A stretch of 64,000 bases of DNA from Kovacikia minuta CCNUW1 (GTDB taxonomy: Bacteria > Cyanobacteriota > Cyanobacteriia > Leptolyngbyales > Leptolyngbyaceae), in assembly GCF_020091585.1 (NCBI RefSeq), contig NZ_CP083582.1, positions 868,001 to 932,000 of the forward strand. Reading direction: 5' to 3'. Positions 35,595-46,239 of the stretch are shown piece by piece (the first letter of the stretch is position 1; the number at the start of each line of letters is the position of its first letter). The notes beneath the pieces are model-generated. The model saw only the letters and a program-made list of their open reading frames with translations, had not been told where the DNA came from and searched no databases. A program made the translations under genes and the position numbers.

Positions 35595-36734
35595 TAGAAT
35601 GACTTCCTTAGATAACGCGCTTTTTCATACAAGGCAAGGGTGTCCTGGGCGATGCGAGACCAACTATAGCGTTGGGCAGTTGTGTAGGCGTTGCGGCGGA
35701 GTTGCTCCAGATAGGGACGATCGCCAATTAACCGCTCCACTGCCTGCACAATAGCCTCCGTATCCCGGCAGGGAATGACGATCGCATCCTGCCCATCTCG
35801 CACCATTTCCATCGGTCCCGGTGTATCCGTTGTGATGGGAGCCAAACCACAGGCCATTGCTTCAATCAGGGCTAACCCAAACCCCTCTGAAATCGTCGGG
35901 AAGAGTTTGATCTGGTGTCCTTTTAATAGGTCAGGGAGAGTTTCGTGGGTGTAATAGGGAACCACCGTGACGCGATCGCGCACCCCTGGGTCAAAATCCG
36001 CGTAAACCTTCTCTTCCGGGCAGTCTGTTCCCAACAGGCTCACGCTTACTTGGGGATAGCGAGCCAGAATGGTGTTTAATGCCGGAGTGGCATACTGCAC
36101 CCCTTTACGAACAATGTAGGTACCAATTTGGGCAATCCGTAGCGGCGCATTTTCTGGTAACGGTTCAAAGGGCAAATTCAGAAATGCTTCGGGAATGCCA
36201 TTTGGAATAACGTGCGCTTTTTGGGGGTCAACCCCCAGATGTTCAACGGCATACTCGCGATCGCGACGATTGAGCAACAACACCAGATCCGCTAACCGCA
36301 TGGAGGCTGCCGATTCCCAAAGCCGAATGCTGCCCCGGTAAAGGGGGTACTTCCAGCTAAATTGGAGATTACCCCGCTGCACCTCTTCCACATATTCCAG
36401 GTGTTCAATATGCTCCAGTCCATGACAGCGCGGCGATCATCAATGGACGGTTCCACGCTTTATGCCTGAATGCTGCCCATACCCAACCGTCTCCCGTAGA
36501 TGCATCCACCACATCTAAACCCTGCTGCTGCTCCAGGGAAGCAATCCGCGAGGCGACAAATTCTGGAAACGCAGCAACCTTGACCAATGGATGTAATGGG
36601 TTCGGTAAACTATCCAGCGAGTAATACTCAACGTTGTGCCCCAACTGTTGATATTCCTGACCCAACCGCCAGGTGACACCCGCTGCTCCCGCGTTGATAT
36701 TGAAGTTGTAGTGACAGGTAAACAGGATATTCAT
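35594..36734 (-). pseudogene. Family 4 glycosyltransferase, single frameshift
   Basis: The N-terminal third (MNILFTCHYNFNINAGAAGVT to RPLMIA) is read from 36734, and the rest continues in the next frame with HGLEHIEHLEYVEEVQRGN through HVIPNGIP, AQIGTYIVRKGVQY and SEGFGLALIEAMACGLAPI to the stop at 35594. The break lies near 36425-36435 and is explained by one extra base. Together the parts make a typical GT4 of about 380 residues. It is probably an intact gene affected by a sequence error, or a recent pseudogene. Confidence 0.8.
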
Positions 36735-36768
36735 GAATTAGATATCAGGGGTTAGGTGCCAGGGAAGG

Positions 36769-36900
36769 GATAAAGGATAAAGGATAAAAATTAATTGGCT
36801 CACTCCTCACTTTAAATTCAAAACTTAAAACTCAAAACTTGAGGTTCTCTGCATTTTGCTTTCAACTACAAATTCAAAACTTAAGACTTAAGACTCAAGG
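36769..36900. repeat. Intergenic heptamer repeats
   Basis: GGATAAA units are followed by AAAACTY-type units (AAAACTT, AAAACTC) in two blocks. The end of the second block forms the last codons of the next minus-strand glycosyltransferase gene. Confidence 0.65.
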
Positions 36901-38080
36901 CTCCCTTACTTGTCAGCGCTGGTGCAAACGGCTGATGATGGGGTTTGTCTGCAACTTCAATGAAGAGGGATTCCAGGGTGTGGAAGTTTTTTTGAGCATC
37001 AAATTTTTGCTCGACTACTTTTCGTCCCCGATCGCCCATTTGGCGTCTAAGGGTAGGGTTTTGTAGGAGGGTTTGGATGCTGTGAGCCAGCGCGACGCGA
37101 TCGCCCGGTTGGATCAATAAACCCGTTTCGCCATGACTCACCATTTCGGGAATTGCGCTAAGTTGGGTTGCGATGATAGGTAAGCCTGCCGCCATCGCTT
37201 CAATAAATACCCAACCAAAGGGTTCGGCATAGGTTGGCATGACAAACACATCGGCTTGATGGTAGAGCGCTAACCATTCAGGTGTATAGGCGCGAATGTT
37301 CGGGTAAATGTGAACTCTGGGATGGGAGCAGGCGATCGCAGCCTGGGTGACCAGATGAAGTTCCGCCTGTTCGGTGAAGTTTTCCAGAAACACAGCGAGC
37401 AAATCGGGTCCGCCTTTCCGTTCAAAATCCCCCCCCACAAACAGAATCTGGCAGGGCTGGGAAACACGGCTGGAGGGCTTTTCTACAGCTTGGATTCGAT
37501 CCAAATTTACACCGGGATAAACCACCTGCACTTTATTTGCCTCGATGTTGTAGTCCTCAATTACCGATCGCTGTGCGGCTTCCGAGAATGCCACCACACT
37601 TGCAGCCGTCTCATAAACCTTTTGTTCCAGATACAAATTTGGAGTATAGGTCCAGCGCCAGGAAGGGGTTGTTTTGAGGCGAGATGCCTGCGCTGCCGTC
37701 ATATCTAAACTGACGATCGTCGGAATAGACTTCATTAAATCTAAGGACAGAAACCCCAAAATTTGGGTATGAAAATGCAGAGCCGTATATTCGAATTGCT
37801 TTAATTTGCGGACTGCCAACCGTTTTGCTAAGTAGGCGAAGCCGAGTTGGATGCGAAACCAGTGCAAATCCAAATTTTGAGTTTGAATCCAGGGATTGGG
37901 AATCTGTAAACTGAGGAATCGGTTGATGATTCGCGCGGGTAGTTCCCGTTCTTCGTTGTACCAATAAAAATCTGTTTGACAGTTGGGTGATTGATTAAAA
38001 TAATTTCTCATTAGATCACCGTAGGTTCGGTGACCTAAATAGCCTTCGGCAATGGAAAGAACTCGGGTGGGAGTATTCAT
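36881..38080 (-). CDS. Family 4 glycosyltransferase
   Basis: This roughly 399-residue GT-B enzyme has an N-terminal acceptor half and the donor half with LFVGGDFERKGG, then YAEPFGWVFIEAMAAGLPI (the E-x7-E motif) and GETGLLIQPGD. The ATG at 38080 (MNTPTRVLSIAEG) is preferred to the start at 38089. The last ten residues (TSKGALSLKS) come from the neighbouring STRR block. It works in polysaccharide assembly; donor unknown. Confidence 0.86.
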   Translation of the reverse strand: MNTPTRVLSIAEGYLGHRTYGDLMRNYFNQSPNCQTDFYWYNEERELPARIINRFLSLQIPNPWIQTQNLDLHWFRIQLGFAYLAKRLAVRKLKQFEYTALHFHTQILGFLSLDLMKSIPTIVSLDMTAAQASRLKTTPSWRWTYTPNLYLEQKVYETAASVVAFSEAAQRSVIEDYNIEANKVQVVYPGVNLDRIQAVEKPSSRVSQPCQILFVGGDFERKGGPDLLAVFLENFTEQAELHLVTQAAIACSHPRVHIYPNIRAYTPEWLALYHQADVFVMPTYAEPFGWVFIEAMAAGLPIIATQLSAIPEMVSHGETGLLIQPGDRVALAHSIQTLLQNPTLRRQMGDRGRKVVEQKFDAQKNFHTLESLFIEVADKPHHQPFAPALTSKGALSLKS

Positions 38081-38121
38081 AGCAATCAAATTAAAAGTGA
38101 ACTTAAATAATTAGACGACCC

Positions 38122-38155
38122 AGATCCCCGACTTTTCCAAAAAAGTCGGGGATCT
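38122..38155. repeat. Perfect hairpin between two glycosyltransferase genes
   Basis: AGATCCCCGACTTTT pairs with AAAAGTCGGGGATCT (15 base pairs, four-base loop). It lies between the stop of one glycosyltransferase and the start of the next. It could be an RNA processing or attenuation element, or a dispersed palindrome. A relative lies at 39562-39594. Confidence 0.7.
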
Positions 38156-38204
38156 AAATTTGGTGTTACGCCAAAAGTCTTTAAGGTTAGTAGATCCATG
38201 ATTC

Positions 38205-39524
38205 TTAGGAGGGAATCTGAAATAATTGATCGATCGTTGAGTAAACCGCACGGTTGGAATAATGGTGTTGAAATGTTGTATCAATTCGTTGGGAAAGTAA
38301 TTGCGCCAGTTCAGGTTCGTTGAGTAAGCGGAGAATCTGATCAGCATAACGATCGGGTTCATCCGTAATCAATGCATTGATACCATCAATCAAGCTCATC
38401 CCAGAGGCTCCAGTTGTGGTTGTCACAATTGGTATCGCGTGTGCCATTGCTTCCTGTAATTTGACTTTGGTTCCAGCACCGCTCAACAGTGGACAAATCA
38501 TGATTCTCGATTTCAGATAAATTTCTGAAAGGTTGGAAACGAAGCCTAAACAAGTCATGTGAGGAGCAAGAACAGAATCAATCTGGACGGATTGGGAAAC
38601 GGTGCCCGCGATCGCAAATTTAACATCTGGTTTTTGACGAATAATTTTTGGGAAAATCTGATCCAGAAAGAACTGTAGCCCTTCAACATTGGGTCCTAAA
38701 CCAGTCCCAACAAATAGCAAATCGTACTCAAATTTCCGGTTTTGATAGGGGGGAAATTGAGTAGAATCGGCAGAACCTTCAACCAGATGGGGAACGAACC
38801 GCAGCTTTTGGGTGGGAAGTTGATCTTCCAGAATGATCATTTCCTGTTGTGAGTTGACTACGACAGCATCAAATTGATTCAGCAGCGCTACTTCCCTGGC
38901 AAAATTTGCCCCATAGTCAAACGTTCGCCCTTTCAAGGGATAGACATTCTTTCTGGCTAACCGTCCCTGGCAGGCAATATCGTGAATATCGATGATGAAC
39001 TGAGTTCTGGCAGCTTTGGATTGAACCGCTAAATGGGCATATTCCAGATAGTTGATCCAGAAATAATCGTAGGTTTGCTGAGTCAGCAGCGATCGCACAA
39101 ACCGGACATACCCTGGGGGGGTATAGTAATCGGAGTCGATCGGTAACTGTTGATTCAGAAGTGTTTGATAATAAAAACTTTGACTGCGGGAGTAAACAAA
39201 GTCCCAAAAATTGCGTTCACCCTCATAAACAAAAATTCGATCAACAAATTGGAGGATCTCTTGCTTTTTCTCCGGGGTCCAAACCGGGTTCCTGAAACCA
39301 TTATGGACGACGACATCGACACTAAAAAAGGGCTGACGATCGCGGAAATACTGTAAGGTTCCCAACAACCTGCGTTTGTCACCACCATCGGTTGGAATGG
39401 GAGGCGTATGCAGGTGCAGTAGAACTTTTTTTCGAGTTGGTTCAGGTTGGGATAGTGCCCAACGATCTAGATTGCTTGGGGAATCTAGAACAGAGTTGTT
39501 TAAGCTCCTAACTTGGTTTCCCAT
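38205..39524 (-). CDS. Family 4-type glycosyltransferase
   Basis: This 439-residue protein has a GT-B layout: a start with VLLHLHTPPIPTDGGDKRR, IIDIHDIA, then DLLFVGTGLGPNVEGLQFFL and CPLLSGAGTKVKLQEAMAHAIPIVTT in the donor half (quoted in shortened form by CPLLSG and KLQEAMAHAIPIV). It resembles glycosyltransferases of the sugar-transfer group found in exopolysaccharide loci. Intact. Confidence 0.82.
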   Translation of the reverse strand: MGNQVRSLNNSVLDSPSNLDRWALSQPEPTRKKVLLHLHTPPIPTDGGDKRRLLGTLQYFRDRQPFFSVDVVVHNGFRNPVWTPEKKQEILQFVDRIFVYEGERNFWDFVYSRSQSFYYQTLLNQQLPIDSDYYTPPGYVRFVRSLLTQQTYDYFWINYLEYAHLAVQSKAARTQFIIDIHDIACQGRLARKNVYPLKGRTFDYGANFAREVALLNQFDAVVVNSQQEMIILEDQLPTQKLRFVPHLVEGSADSTQFPPYQNRKFEYDLLFVGTGLGPNVEGLQFFLDQIFPKIIRQKPDVKFAIAGTVSQSVQIDSVLAPHMTCLGFVSNLSEIYLKSRIMICPLLSGAGTKVKLQEAMAHAIPIVTTTTGASGMSLIDGINALITDEPDRYADQILRLLNEPELAQLLSQRIDTTFQHHYSNRAVYSTIDQLFQIPS

Positions 39525-39537
39525 GTCTCAAATCACT

Positions 39538-40638
39538 TTAAACAGGTGCAATTGGCTGTTCAGATCCCCGAATTCTCAAAGAATCCGGGGATCTTGGCTT
39601 CACGAAGTCTAAACCGTACTGCTCGATCCATTGGTGGGCAATCGCTGCTTTCTCAGGCTGATAGGAATACAACCGATTGCCACTCAACCGACGCAATAGT
39701 TTTTTAACAGGATAAAGGGGGCATTGTTTCAGTGCTGGATAAAGGTTTTTTTGAATTTCAGGGATTGATTTTGATCGACGGACTTGTTTATACAGAGCAG
39801 CCGCATGTTCGTTCCGTAAATCGGATAGCATCTGGTTTCGATTAATAGGTCGTTTGAGCGGGTACATCGGTTGAGATTGAACTAAGCGATCGAGGTTGGT
39901 TTGGGCGATCGTCAATAATTTCTCAGTGACTTGAGGGGATGTGCAATCATCCGTTGCCTGCCCCTCATACACGCGCCAGGTTGCCAGCAATTCTGGTAAA
40001 TAAAGCACATCTGTGGTCAATCCCAGCCGCATCGTCCAATCATAATCTCCCACCGCTCCATAAAGACTGGTGAACCCCTTGAGCTGGTCAATCACGCTCC
40101 GGCGAAACACCAGAGCCGTGATCGTCATGTAAAGGTTGCGATAGAGGAAATGCATAAAAAATTCGCACAGACCAGAGCGAACATGGGCGGATTGATTAAC
40201 CGCTTGATACAGGTCAAAGTGGACTTGAGTAATGGTTTCTGGGGAACGGGTGATCACCCCTGCTTCATCAATCCAGGCAAATTTGAAGTGGCAGACGGCT
40301 AAATTGGGATGGGCATCCAGGGCAGCGATCGTCGTTGATGCCAGGGTGGGGAAACAGGTATCGTCGCTGGTCAGAAAATAGAAGTAATCCGTTTCCACAT
40401 GCCGCAGACATTCATTCCAATCGGCATACATTCCCTGGCGCAACCCGCGAAGCAGCAGGAAACGGCGATCGTCCGCAAATTGCTGCATGTATTCCCAGCT
40501 TCCATCGGTGGAGTAGCCATCAACGAACACACATCGCCAGTCCTGATAATCCTGAGCCAGAACACTTGCGATACAGGCTGGCAGATACCTCATTTTGTTG
40601 AGGTTGGGGATGCAAAATGTGAATCTGGAGCTACTCAT
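39538..40638 (-). CDS. Family 2 glycosyltransferase
   Basis: This 366-residue GT-A enzyme begins FTFCIPNLNKMRYLPACIASV, with CVFVDGYSTDGS and the metal-binding YFLTSDDTCFP (DD-containing DxD-like) following. The C-terminal 120 residues are basic and helical. It adds one sugar in the polysaccharide unit. The end of the gene overlaps a hairpin repeat (39562-39594), so its last codons are recent additions. Confidence 0.86.
   Translation of the reverse strand: MSSSRFTFCIPNLNKMRYLPACIASVLAQDYQDWRCVFVDGYSTDGSWEYMQQFADDRRFLLLRGLRQGMYADWNECLRHVETDYFYFLTSDDTCFPTLASTTIAALDAHPNLAVCHFKFAWIDEAGVITRSPETITQVHFDLYQAVNQSAHVRSGLCEFFMHFLYRNLYMTITALVFRRSVIDQLKGFTSLYGAVGDYDWTMRLGLTTDVLYLPELLATWRVYEGQATDDCTSPQVTEKLLTIAQTNLDRLVQSQPMYPLKRPINRNQMLSDLRNEHAAALYKQVRRSKSIPEIQKNLYPALKQCPLYPVKKLLRRLSGNRLYSYQPEKAAIAHQWIEQYGLDFVKPRSPDSLRIRGSEQPIAPV
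39562..39594. repeat. Hairpin, relative of the element at 38122
   Basis: AGATCCCCGAATTC and GAATCCGGGGATCT pair with one mismatch across a five-base loop. Here the repeat lies inside the 3' end of a glycosyltransferase gene and encodes part of its last residues. Confidence 0.65.
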
Positions 40639-40779
40639 GAAAGTTTAAGTTTTGAATTTTGAGTTTTTGAAAACAACGGTGGAGTATAGCAGTTCTAAAT
40701 GATTGGTGAACAAGCCCCTGGCTCCTGGCTCCTAACTCCTAAAATCAACGATGTTCATGACTCAAATAGTTGGCGATAT

Positions 40780-42659
40780 TCAGCTATTCCCTTCAGTTGT
40801 GGTTGTTTTTTGAACTGAATCAAATTCATGCTGCATCTGGTGATATTTCCAGAGTTTGCCACGCTGTTCCAGTAATTCGTGATAGGTTCCCTGTTCTACA
40901 ATTCGCCCCTGTTCCATGACCACAACTTTGTCTGCCCGCACGATCGTAGACAACCGATGGGCGATCGCAATTACGGTTCGACCTTCCGCCAATGTTTCCA
41001 GGGATTCCTGGATTAATCGCTCCGACACGGAATCTAAGGCACTGGTTGCCTCGTCCAGAATCAGAATTTCCGGGTTGCGCAACAGGGCACGGGCGATCGC
41101 AATTCGCTGGCGTTGCCCACCGCGAAAGCCGCACTCCCCGATCGCCCATTTGGGTATCCAGACCATCGGGCATTTCCAGAATGAATTCCAGGGCATTGGC
41201 AAGCCGGGCAACTTCCAGGATTTCGGCTTCGCTGGCATCCTCCGAACCGTAGGCAATGTTGGCACGAATGGAGGTGTTAAAAATAAAGGTATCCTGGCTG
41301 ACCACGGCAAGTCTGCGCCGAATCGAATTAATGTCAAACGCCCTTAAATCAACGCCATCCACCAAAATTCTGCCCAGGGTTGGGTCATAAAATCGGGGAA
41401 TCAAATCCACCAGGGTTGTTTTGCCTGCACCGGAAGCCCCCACGATCGCGGTCATCTCACCCCGTTTAATGGTCAGCGTGATGTTTTTGAGGATGGGTTG
41501 ATCTGCGGTGTAGCCAAAATCAACGGATTCAAAGGAAATCGCCCGTCGCAGCCCTGGAAAGGGTTGCGTACCATTGGCTTAAATAGGGTTTGTTGTCCGT
41601 CCGCAACAGTTGTTGGATGTTATCCAGGGCACCCGTAAAATTATTCAGCACTGCGACATTGCCATTCAATTCATGGATAGCGGGAACCAGGCGGAACAGG
41701 ATAAACAGGAAAGTTAACAGCGATGCGGTTTGGAGCATGCCATTTGCCACAAACACCGTCAGCGCCACAATAATCATGCTGATGAGTACGGTGGAGGCTA
41801 ACCCTTCCGCCAGGGGACGAATCAACGCCCAGCGCTTAACAGCTTTCATGGAAACATCCAGCAAATCCGAGCTGGCACGGTAGAACCGTTGGCGCTCATA
41901 GTCCTGGGTGGCAAATGCCTGGACTGTGCGAATCCCGCTAATAATTTCCATCGAGACTGAAGTAAACCGACCGCTGGCAGCCGGAATTCCAAAACTGGCT
42001 TCCCGCACCCTGGCATTCAGGTTTTTCAGCCCCGCTGCCACCAGGCTAAACAGCATCACAGAAATAATCGTGAGTTGCCAGGATATGGTGAACAGCAAAA
42101 ACAGGTAGACAATCAGGGTTAGCCCCTTGGTGACAATGTAGGAGAGTGCCCCAAATGCTGCCCGCAGGCTACCGATTTCATTGGTAAGTGTACTGACTAA
42201 TTCCCCCGATTTGGCTTTTGTAAAATAGCTCAAACTGAGGCTTTGCAGTTGCTCAAAGATGCGTCGCCGCAGACTATCAACCAGTTTGTGTTGGGTTAAT
42301 TCTGTGAAAACCTGGGACAAATAGTTGAATACTGCCCTGATCCAGGTGGAGATCAAAATTAATCCTGAGACCCGGAAAAGCCGACTGGTGGCTGACTCGT
42401 TGACACCCAGAATCCAAACATCAAACCAGTCATGTCCGGTGTGAAACGGTGCGGCATCGGGACTCACCAGACTTTGCAGGAATGTCAACAGGAAGCCGAA
42501 CCCAAACCCCTCAAATAATGCCGCTCCAAATGCAAAGGCGATCGCCCCAAATGCAATCCAGGGAAAGTATTTAAACTCCCCCAAAATGAGAGAGTAATCT
42601 CGCCAAAAGCTGGTTGCCTTCAGCGATCGACGAACGAGCTGGGGGAGTTTCAGACGCAT
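40780..42659 (-). pseudogene. HepA-like ABC exporter, two frameshifts
   Basis: Reading from 42659, residues 1-355 form the six-helix membrane domain. The frame breaks near 41575-41582 and resumes with NGTQPFPGLRRAISFESVDF and the ATPase domain (Walker A GASGAGKTT). A second break near 41130 lies inside the signature LSGGQRQR, after which Walker [13 protein letters not shown] and AHRLST follow to 40780. Joined, this is a full-length exporter of about 600 residues. The ATPase resembles lipid-linked oligosaccharide flippases such as HepA/MsbA, and no Wzx flippase is seen in the locus, so it probably performs that step. Two one-base insertions explain both breaks. Confidence 0.82.
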
Positions 42660-42690
42660 GGGTGGTTTCCAAAAAGAATAGAGAGGTTGG

Positions 42691-42870
42691 AGTTTTAAGT
42701 TTTAAGTTCTAAGTTTTGAGTTCTAAGTTTTAAGTAGGTAGGCACAAATAAACGTAGCTATGGATCGCGAAAGGCTGATTCAGCCAATTTCCAAAGGGTT
42801 GTTTAATTTTGGCTTTCTACTCAAGTTGCCTTGCTGAATTCAAAACTCAAAACTTAAAACTCAAAACTAA
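42691..42870. repeat. Two AAAACTY heptamer blocks
   Basis: The 5' block (42691-42735) reads AGTTTTA/AGTTCTA; the second (42836-42870) reads AAAACTC/AAAACTT. They lie between the HepA-like and the priming transferase gene. No gene is present between them. Confidence 0.6.
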
Positions 42871-43796
42871 TAAGCTCCATAGCCTGTCAGGACTTTTGGT
42901 ACGGTCATCAACAGGATTTTTAGATCTTGAATTAAGGACCATTGGCGCAGGTAACCCAGGTCTACCCGGTTCACCGCATCGATATCGCGCAGGTGCGATC
43001 GGGTTGTGACCTGCCAGATGCCAGTAATTCCAGGTAAGGCATTCATCCGGTGGCGCATGCTGGGATGAATGCGTACCGCGTCATACAGTGCCCAGGGACG
43101 GGGACCAACCAGGCTCATTTCCCCTCGAAATACGTTCAGCAGTTGGGGCAGTTCATCCAGGCTAAATTTTCGCATCCAGCGCCCCAGGGGGGTAATGCGA
43201 GGATCATCTTCGCATTTGTGTAGCCCAATCTGATCGCCCATGATTTGATGATGCAGTTGTTCTGCTCCCACAAACATGGTTCGGAATTTGAGAATGCGGA
43301 ATAATTTTCCCCGCTCTCCTACCCGCCACTGGGAAAACAGGATCGGACCAGGTGACTGGATTCGAATCGCAAGCGCCAGGATCAGCATGAGCGGACCAAA
43401 AATTAGCAGCAACAGGACGGCAATTAACCAGTCCACAATCCGTTTGAGCCACCAGAATAATTTGTTTCTTTTCTTCGGCAATTCGGGCGTGTTGGGAAGT
43501 TGGAGGTAAGCAGTCTTATTTACCGTGGAGCAAGCATTTGCCCAGAGTTCTAAATCCCTTTCAGCCAAATCTGGTGTCAGACTCACCCGCTGAACGGGCG
43601 ATCGCTGCAACCGTGCTACCAACCATTGCAAATTTTCTGGTTGAGGAACACACGCTCTCTCAGTCTCCGATGCAGGTTTAAGAAAAAGTTGCTGTTGCCG
43701 CCATTTCATCGTGTAGCTGGCTGCCGGGTGGCGATCGATTTCAGGAGAATTCCCTTTCTGCTCCTGCTTCAGGGTGTTGGTGGAAAGCATTGTCAT
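42867..43796 (-). CDS. Priming undecaprenyl-phosphate sugar-phosphotransferase
   Basis: This 309-residue protein has an N-terminal soluble part, a transmembrane helix near residues 115-140 ([15 protein letters not shown]) and the WcaJ/PglC-type catalytic domain with [28 protein letters not shown] and MSLVGPRP, then GITGIWQV. It transfers a sugar 1-phosphate to the lipid carrier and starts each repeat unit. It lacks the N-terminal multi-helix region of the larger PHPT enzymes. Intact. Confidence 0.9.
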   Translation of the reverse strand: MTMLSTNTLKQEQKGNSPEIDRHPAASYTMKWRQQQLFLKPASETERACVPQPENLQWLVARLQRSPVQRVSLTPDLAERDLELWANACSTVNKTAYLQLPNTPELPKKRNKLFWWLKRIVDWLIAVLLLLIFGPLMLILALAIRIQSPGPILFSQWRVGERGKLFRILKFRTMFVGAEQLHHQIMGDQIGLHKCEDDPRITPLGRWMRKFSLDELPQLLNVFRGEMSLVGPRPWALYDAVRIHPSMRHRMNALPGITGIWQVTTRSHLRDIDAVNRVDLGYLRQWSLIQDLKILLMTVPKVLTGYGAY

Positions 43797-43836
43797 AGTT
43801 CAATTAGAAATTTTGTAGATGCCTGAATCGGTTCAG

Positions 43837-43998
43837 ACGTTTAGGTAGGTAGTGGGTGATAGGTGGTGGGTGTCAGGTGTTAGGGGCTAGGGATCAGGGT
43901 CAAAGAAAGGATAAAGGCTGAAGGATAAAGGATAACAATCATTTCCTCACTCCTTAACTAACTCCCCTGGCACCTGACACCTAACACCTGACACCTAC
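43837..43998. repeat. STRR-rich spacer
   Basis: GGTAGGT-, GGATAAA- and CACCTGA-type heptamers follow one another. CACCTGACACCTAACACC lies directly after the stop of the kinase gene. No gene is present. Confidence 0.65.
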
Positions 43999-46170
43999 TT
44001 ACGGTTTTCGCTCATAGGCAAGGTATGGATTCGTGACGGTTTTCGATCCGTTGGCGACGACGCCAATTACATTGAGGGTTGTTAGCATGCTGGTTGCTTG
44101 CATAAATTCGGTGCGAGTCACTTGACCGATGCGCCCGACCAGCAACACTCCCCAGCAAAAAGATGCCAGTGAAACAGCATCCACAATGCCCAGGACAGGG
44201 GGAGCGTCTAGCACGACCAGATCATAGTTTTGCTCAAACATTGAAATCAGATCCTCCATGCGGCTGGAATTTAACAACCTTGCCGAGTCAGGTGGTGTAG
44301 GTCCAGCAGTCAGGACAGATACAGGGATGTCTGCATATCGATGTAGGGATTGGATGCCAGGCTGGTCAAGAATTGGCATGTTTCCTTCCAACAGGGTGGA
44401 AAGTCCCCGATCGTTGGGCAGATTGAGTTGCTTATGCAAACTGGGACGGCGCAGGTCAGCGTCAATCAGGAGAACGCGCTTGTTGGAACGGGCTGCACTA
44501 ATTGCCAGACCCAGTGCCAGGGTTGATTTTCCTTCGCCTGCCAGGGCTGAGGTAACAACCAGAGATCGCAAACCGGAAGCGATCGGTAACAGTTGAATGT
44601 TTTTGTATAACAGATCCAGTGCTTCCCGGAATGGTTGCCAGTGAAGCAAATCCATTGCGGTTGGAGTCAGCGTGTCTGATTTTTGAAAGGGAAGCTGGAG
44701 TAAGGTTGGACCGCTGGTTTGAGCCATTTCTGGCATCATTCCCAGTAGCGGCAGGGCAACCTGCTTTTTCAGTTCATCTGACGTATGAACACCGTCATCA
44801 GTTCCATCTCGAACAAAGGCAATTACTCCTCCCAGCATCAACCCGGCAACAGCAGCCAGCAAAAGGTTTTGTTTGGTCTTGGGACCAATTTTTTTGCCTT
44901 CTTTGGGTTGCTCTACCACTTGCCAGTCAAAACCACCCCGAGCAATTTCCAGGGCAAGTTCCTGGCGTGCCTTCAACAACTGCTGAAGGGTATCCCGTGT
45001 GATATTGACGTTGGGTTGTAAACGACCATATTCCGCTAACAGATTGGGGAAACGCTCTAACTGGGCTGTCAGCGATCGCTCCGTTTGGGCAAGACTTTGG
45101 GCGCGAGCACTTAACCCTTCTAAGGTATTTTGGGCATCCACCAGTTGGCTGGCAAGGGTCAAATCTGTCGTTCCCAATTGTCCTTGAGCCAGCAATGCTT
45201 CTCCCTGAGCGGCATCTGCACCCAGAACCTGAGCTAACTCCTCGCTGAGCAATTTCTGTTGACGTTGGCGCTGATCCGTCCACTGTTGCACAAAGGCAGA
45301 ACGATCCTTAAACCGAACGCGCTCCTTTTCCAGTGCCAGATCGGTTTTTTGTATTTCATTCAGCAAGTTTTGAAACCGTGCGGATTGGCTCAGCCGGGAG
45401 GCAATCAGTGCCTGTTGGGGAGAAAGCCTCAGTTGCTGCTGCAAAGCAACGTATTTCGCCTGTGTATCCCGGATTTGGGCGATCGTGGTTCGTTGCTCCT
45501 GGCGTACCTGGCTCAGGGAATCAATCAGCGCTTTCGACTGAACCTCTGGATCAACCAGGTTGCGGCTTCTACGAAATCGCTCCAGTTCATCTTCAGCCGT
45601 TTTAACCTGTTGTTCCACCCGTGGGATTTGTTCGTTAATGAACTCTAACCCCTTGGCTAATCGTTGCTTTTGCTGCTCCCGGTTGTAGTCCTGATAGACT
45701 TGTTGAATTGCCATCAAAACTTTTTGGGTTTTTACCGGATCATGATTGGTAAACAGAACCTGAATAATTTTGGTCTTTACCTTGTCCTGTTCTATCTGAG
45801 TTAGGGCAAGCGAGCTTTGAAGCTCGTCCACGTCCAGCTTTGGGTACTCTGGCTGGAGCAAGTCCACCGCTTTTTGGAGCAGCTGCGAACTCTTCATCTG
45901 GGTCAGCTGGGTGGAGTTGTCAATTTCCACATTGGCATCGGCAAAGGAAGGTTCAGTCCCCGATTCTTTTTTGCCCTGGTAGTTGGGTTCCACCAAAAGC
46001 TGCATGGAGCTTTGGTAGATTGGTCTTTGCAGCAGCGAATAGACGGCTGCGATCGTCACAACGCCAACAAAGACACCCATTACCCAAAACCGCTGCCGGA
46101 CTAAAACCGACAACAATTGCCCATAACCGGGATCTGTTTCAATTGTTCCAAATGATTGATTTTCGGTCAC
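43999..46170 (-). CDS. Wzc-like polysaccharide copolymerase with tyrosine-kinase domain
   Basis: Two membrane helices (about residues 35-55 and 435-455) bracket a periplasmic coiled coil (Wzz domain). The C-terminal domain is a BY-kinase with Walker A SALAGEGKSTLALGL near residue 540 and Walker A' VLLIDADLRRPS and Walker B LVVLDAPPVLG. It controls chain length and export together with the Wza-like protein. The C-terminal tyrosine cluster is short (only two tyrosines, in NPYLAYERKP), so regulation by autophosphorylation may be weak. The GTG at 46170 is preferred because AGGGG precedes it; another GTG is at 46194. Confidence 0.88.
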   Translation of the reverse strand: MTENQSFGTIETDPGYGQLLSVLVRQRFWVMGVFVGVVTIAAVYSLLQRPIYQSSMQLLVEPNYQGKKESGTEPSFADANVEIDNSTQLTQMKSSQLLQKAVDLLQPEYPKLDVDELQSSLALTQIEQDKVKTKIIQVLFTNHDPVKTQKVLMAIQQVYQDYNREQQKQRLAKGLEFINEQIPRVEQQVKTAEDELERFRRSRNLVDPEVQSKALIDSLSQVRQEQRTTIAQIRDTQAKYVALQQQLRLSPQQALIASRLSQSARFQNLLNEIQKTDLALEKERVRFKDRSAFVQQWTDQRQRQQKLLSEELAQVLGADAAQGEALLAQGQLGTTDLTLASQLVDAQNTLEGLSARAQSLAQTERSLTAQLERFPNLLAEYGRLQPNVNITRDTLQQLLKARQELALEIARGGFDWQVVEQPKEGKKIGPKTKQNLLLAAVAGLMLGGVIAFVRDGTDDGVHTSDELKKQVALPLLGMMPEMAQTSGPTLLQLPFQKSDTLTPTAMDLLHWQPFREALDLLYKNIQLLPIASGLRSLVVTSALAGEGKSTLALGLAISAARSNKRVLLIDADLRRPSLHKQLNLPNDRGLSTLLEGNMPILDQPGIQSLHRYADIPVSVLTAGPTPPDSARLLNSSRMEDLISMFEQNYDLVVLDAPPVLGIVDAVSLASFCWGVLLVGRIGQVTRTEFMQATSMLTTLNVIGVVANGSKTVTNPYLAYERKP

Positions 46171-46239
46171 TTGGACACCCCTATGACACGACACAAGATG
46201 CTGAATTGTAGTGCAGCAGATTATTTTGCGACCTAAATC

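Noticed and set aside
43999-46170. Calling the Wzc-like kinase inactive
   Set aside because: All Walker motifs are intact; only the C-terminal tyrosine cluster is short.
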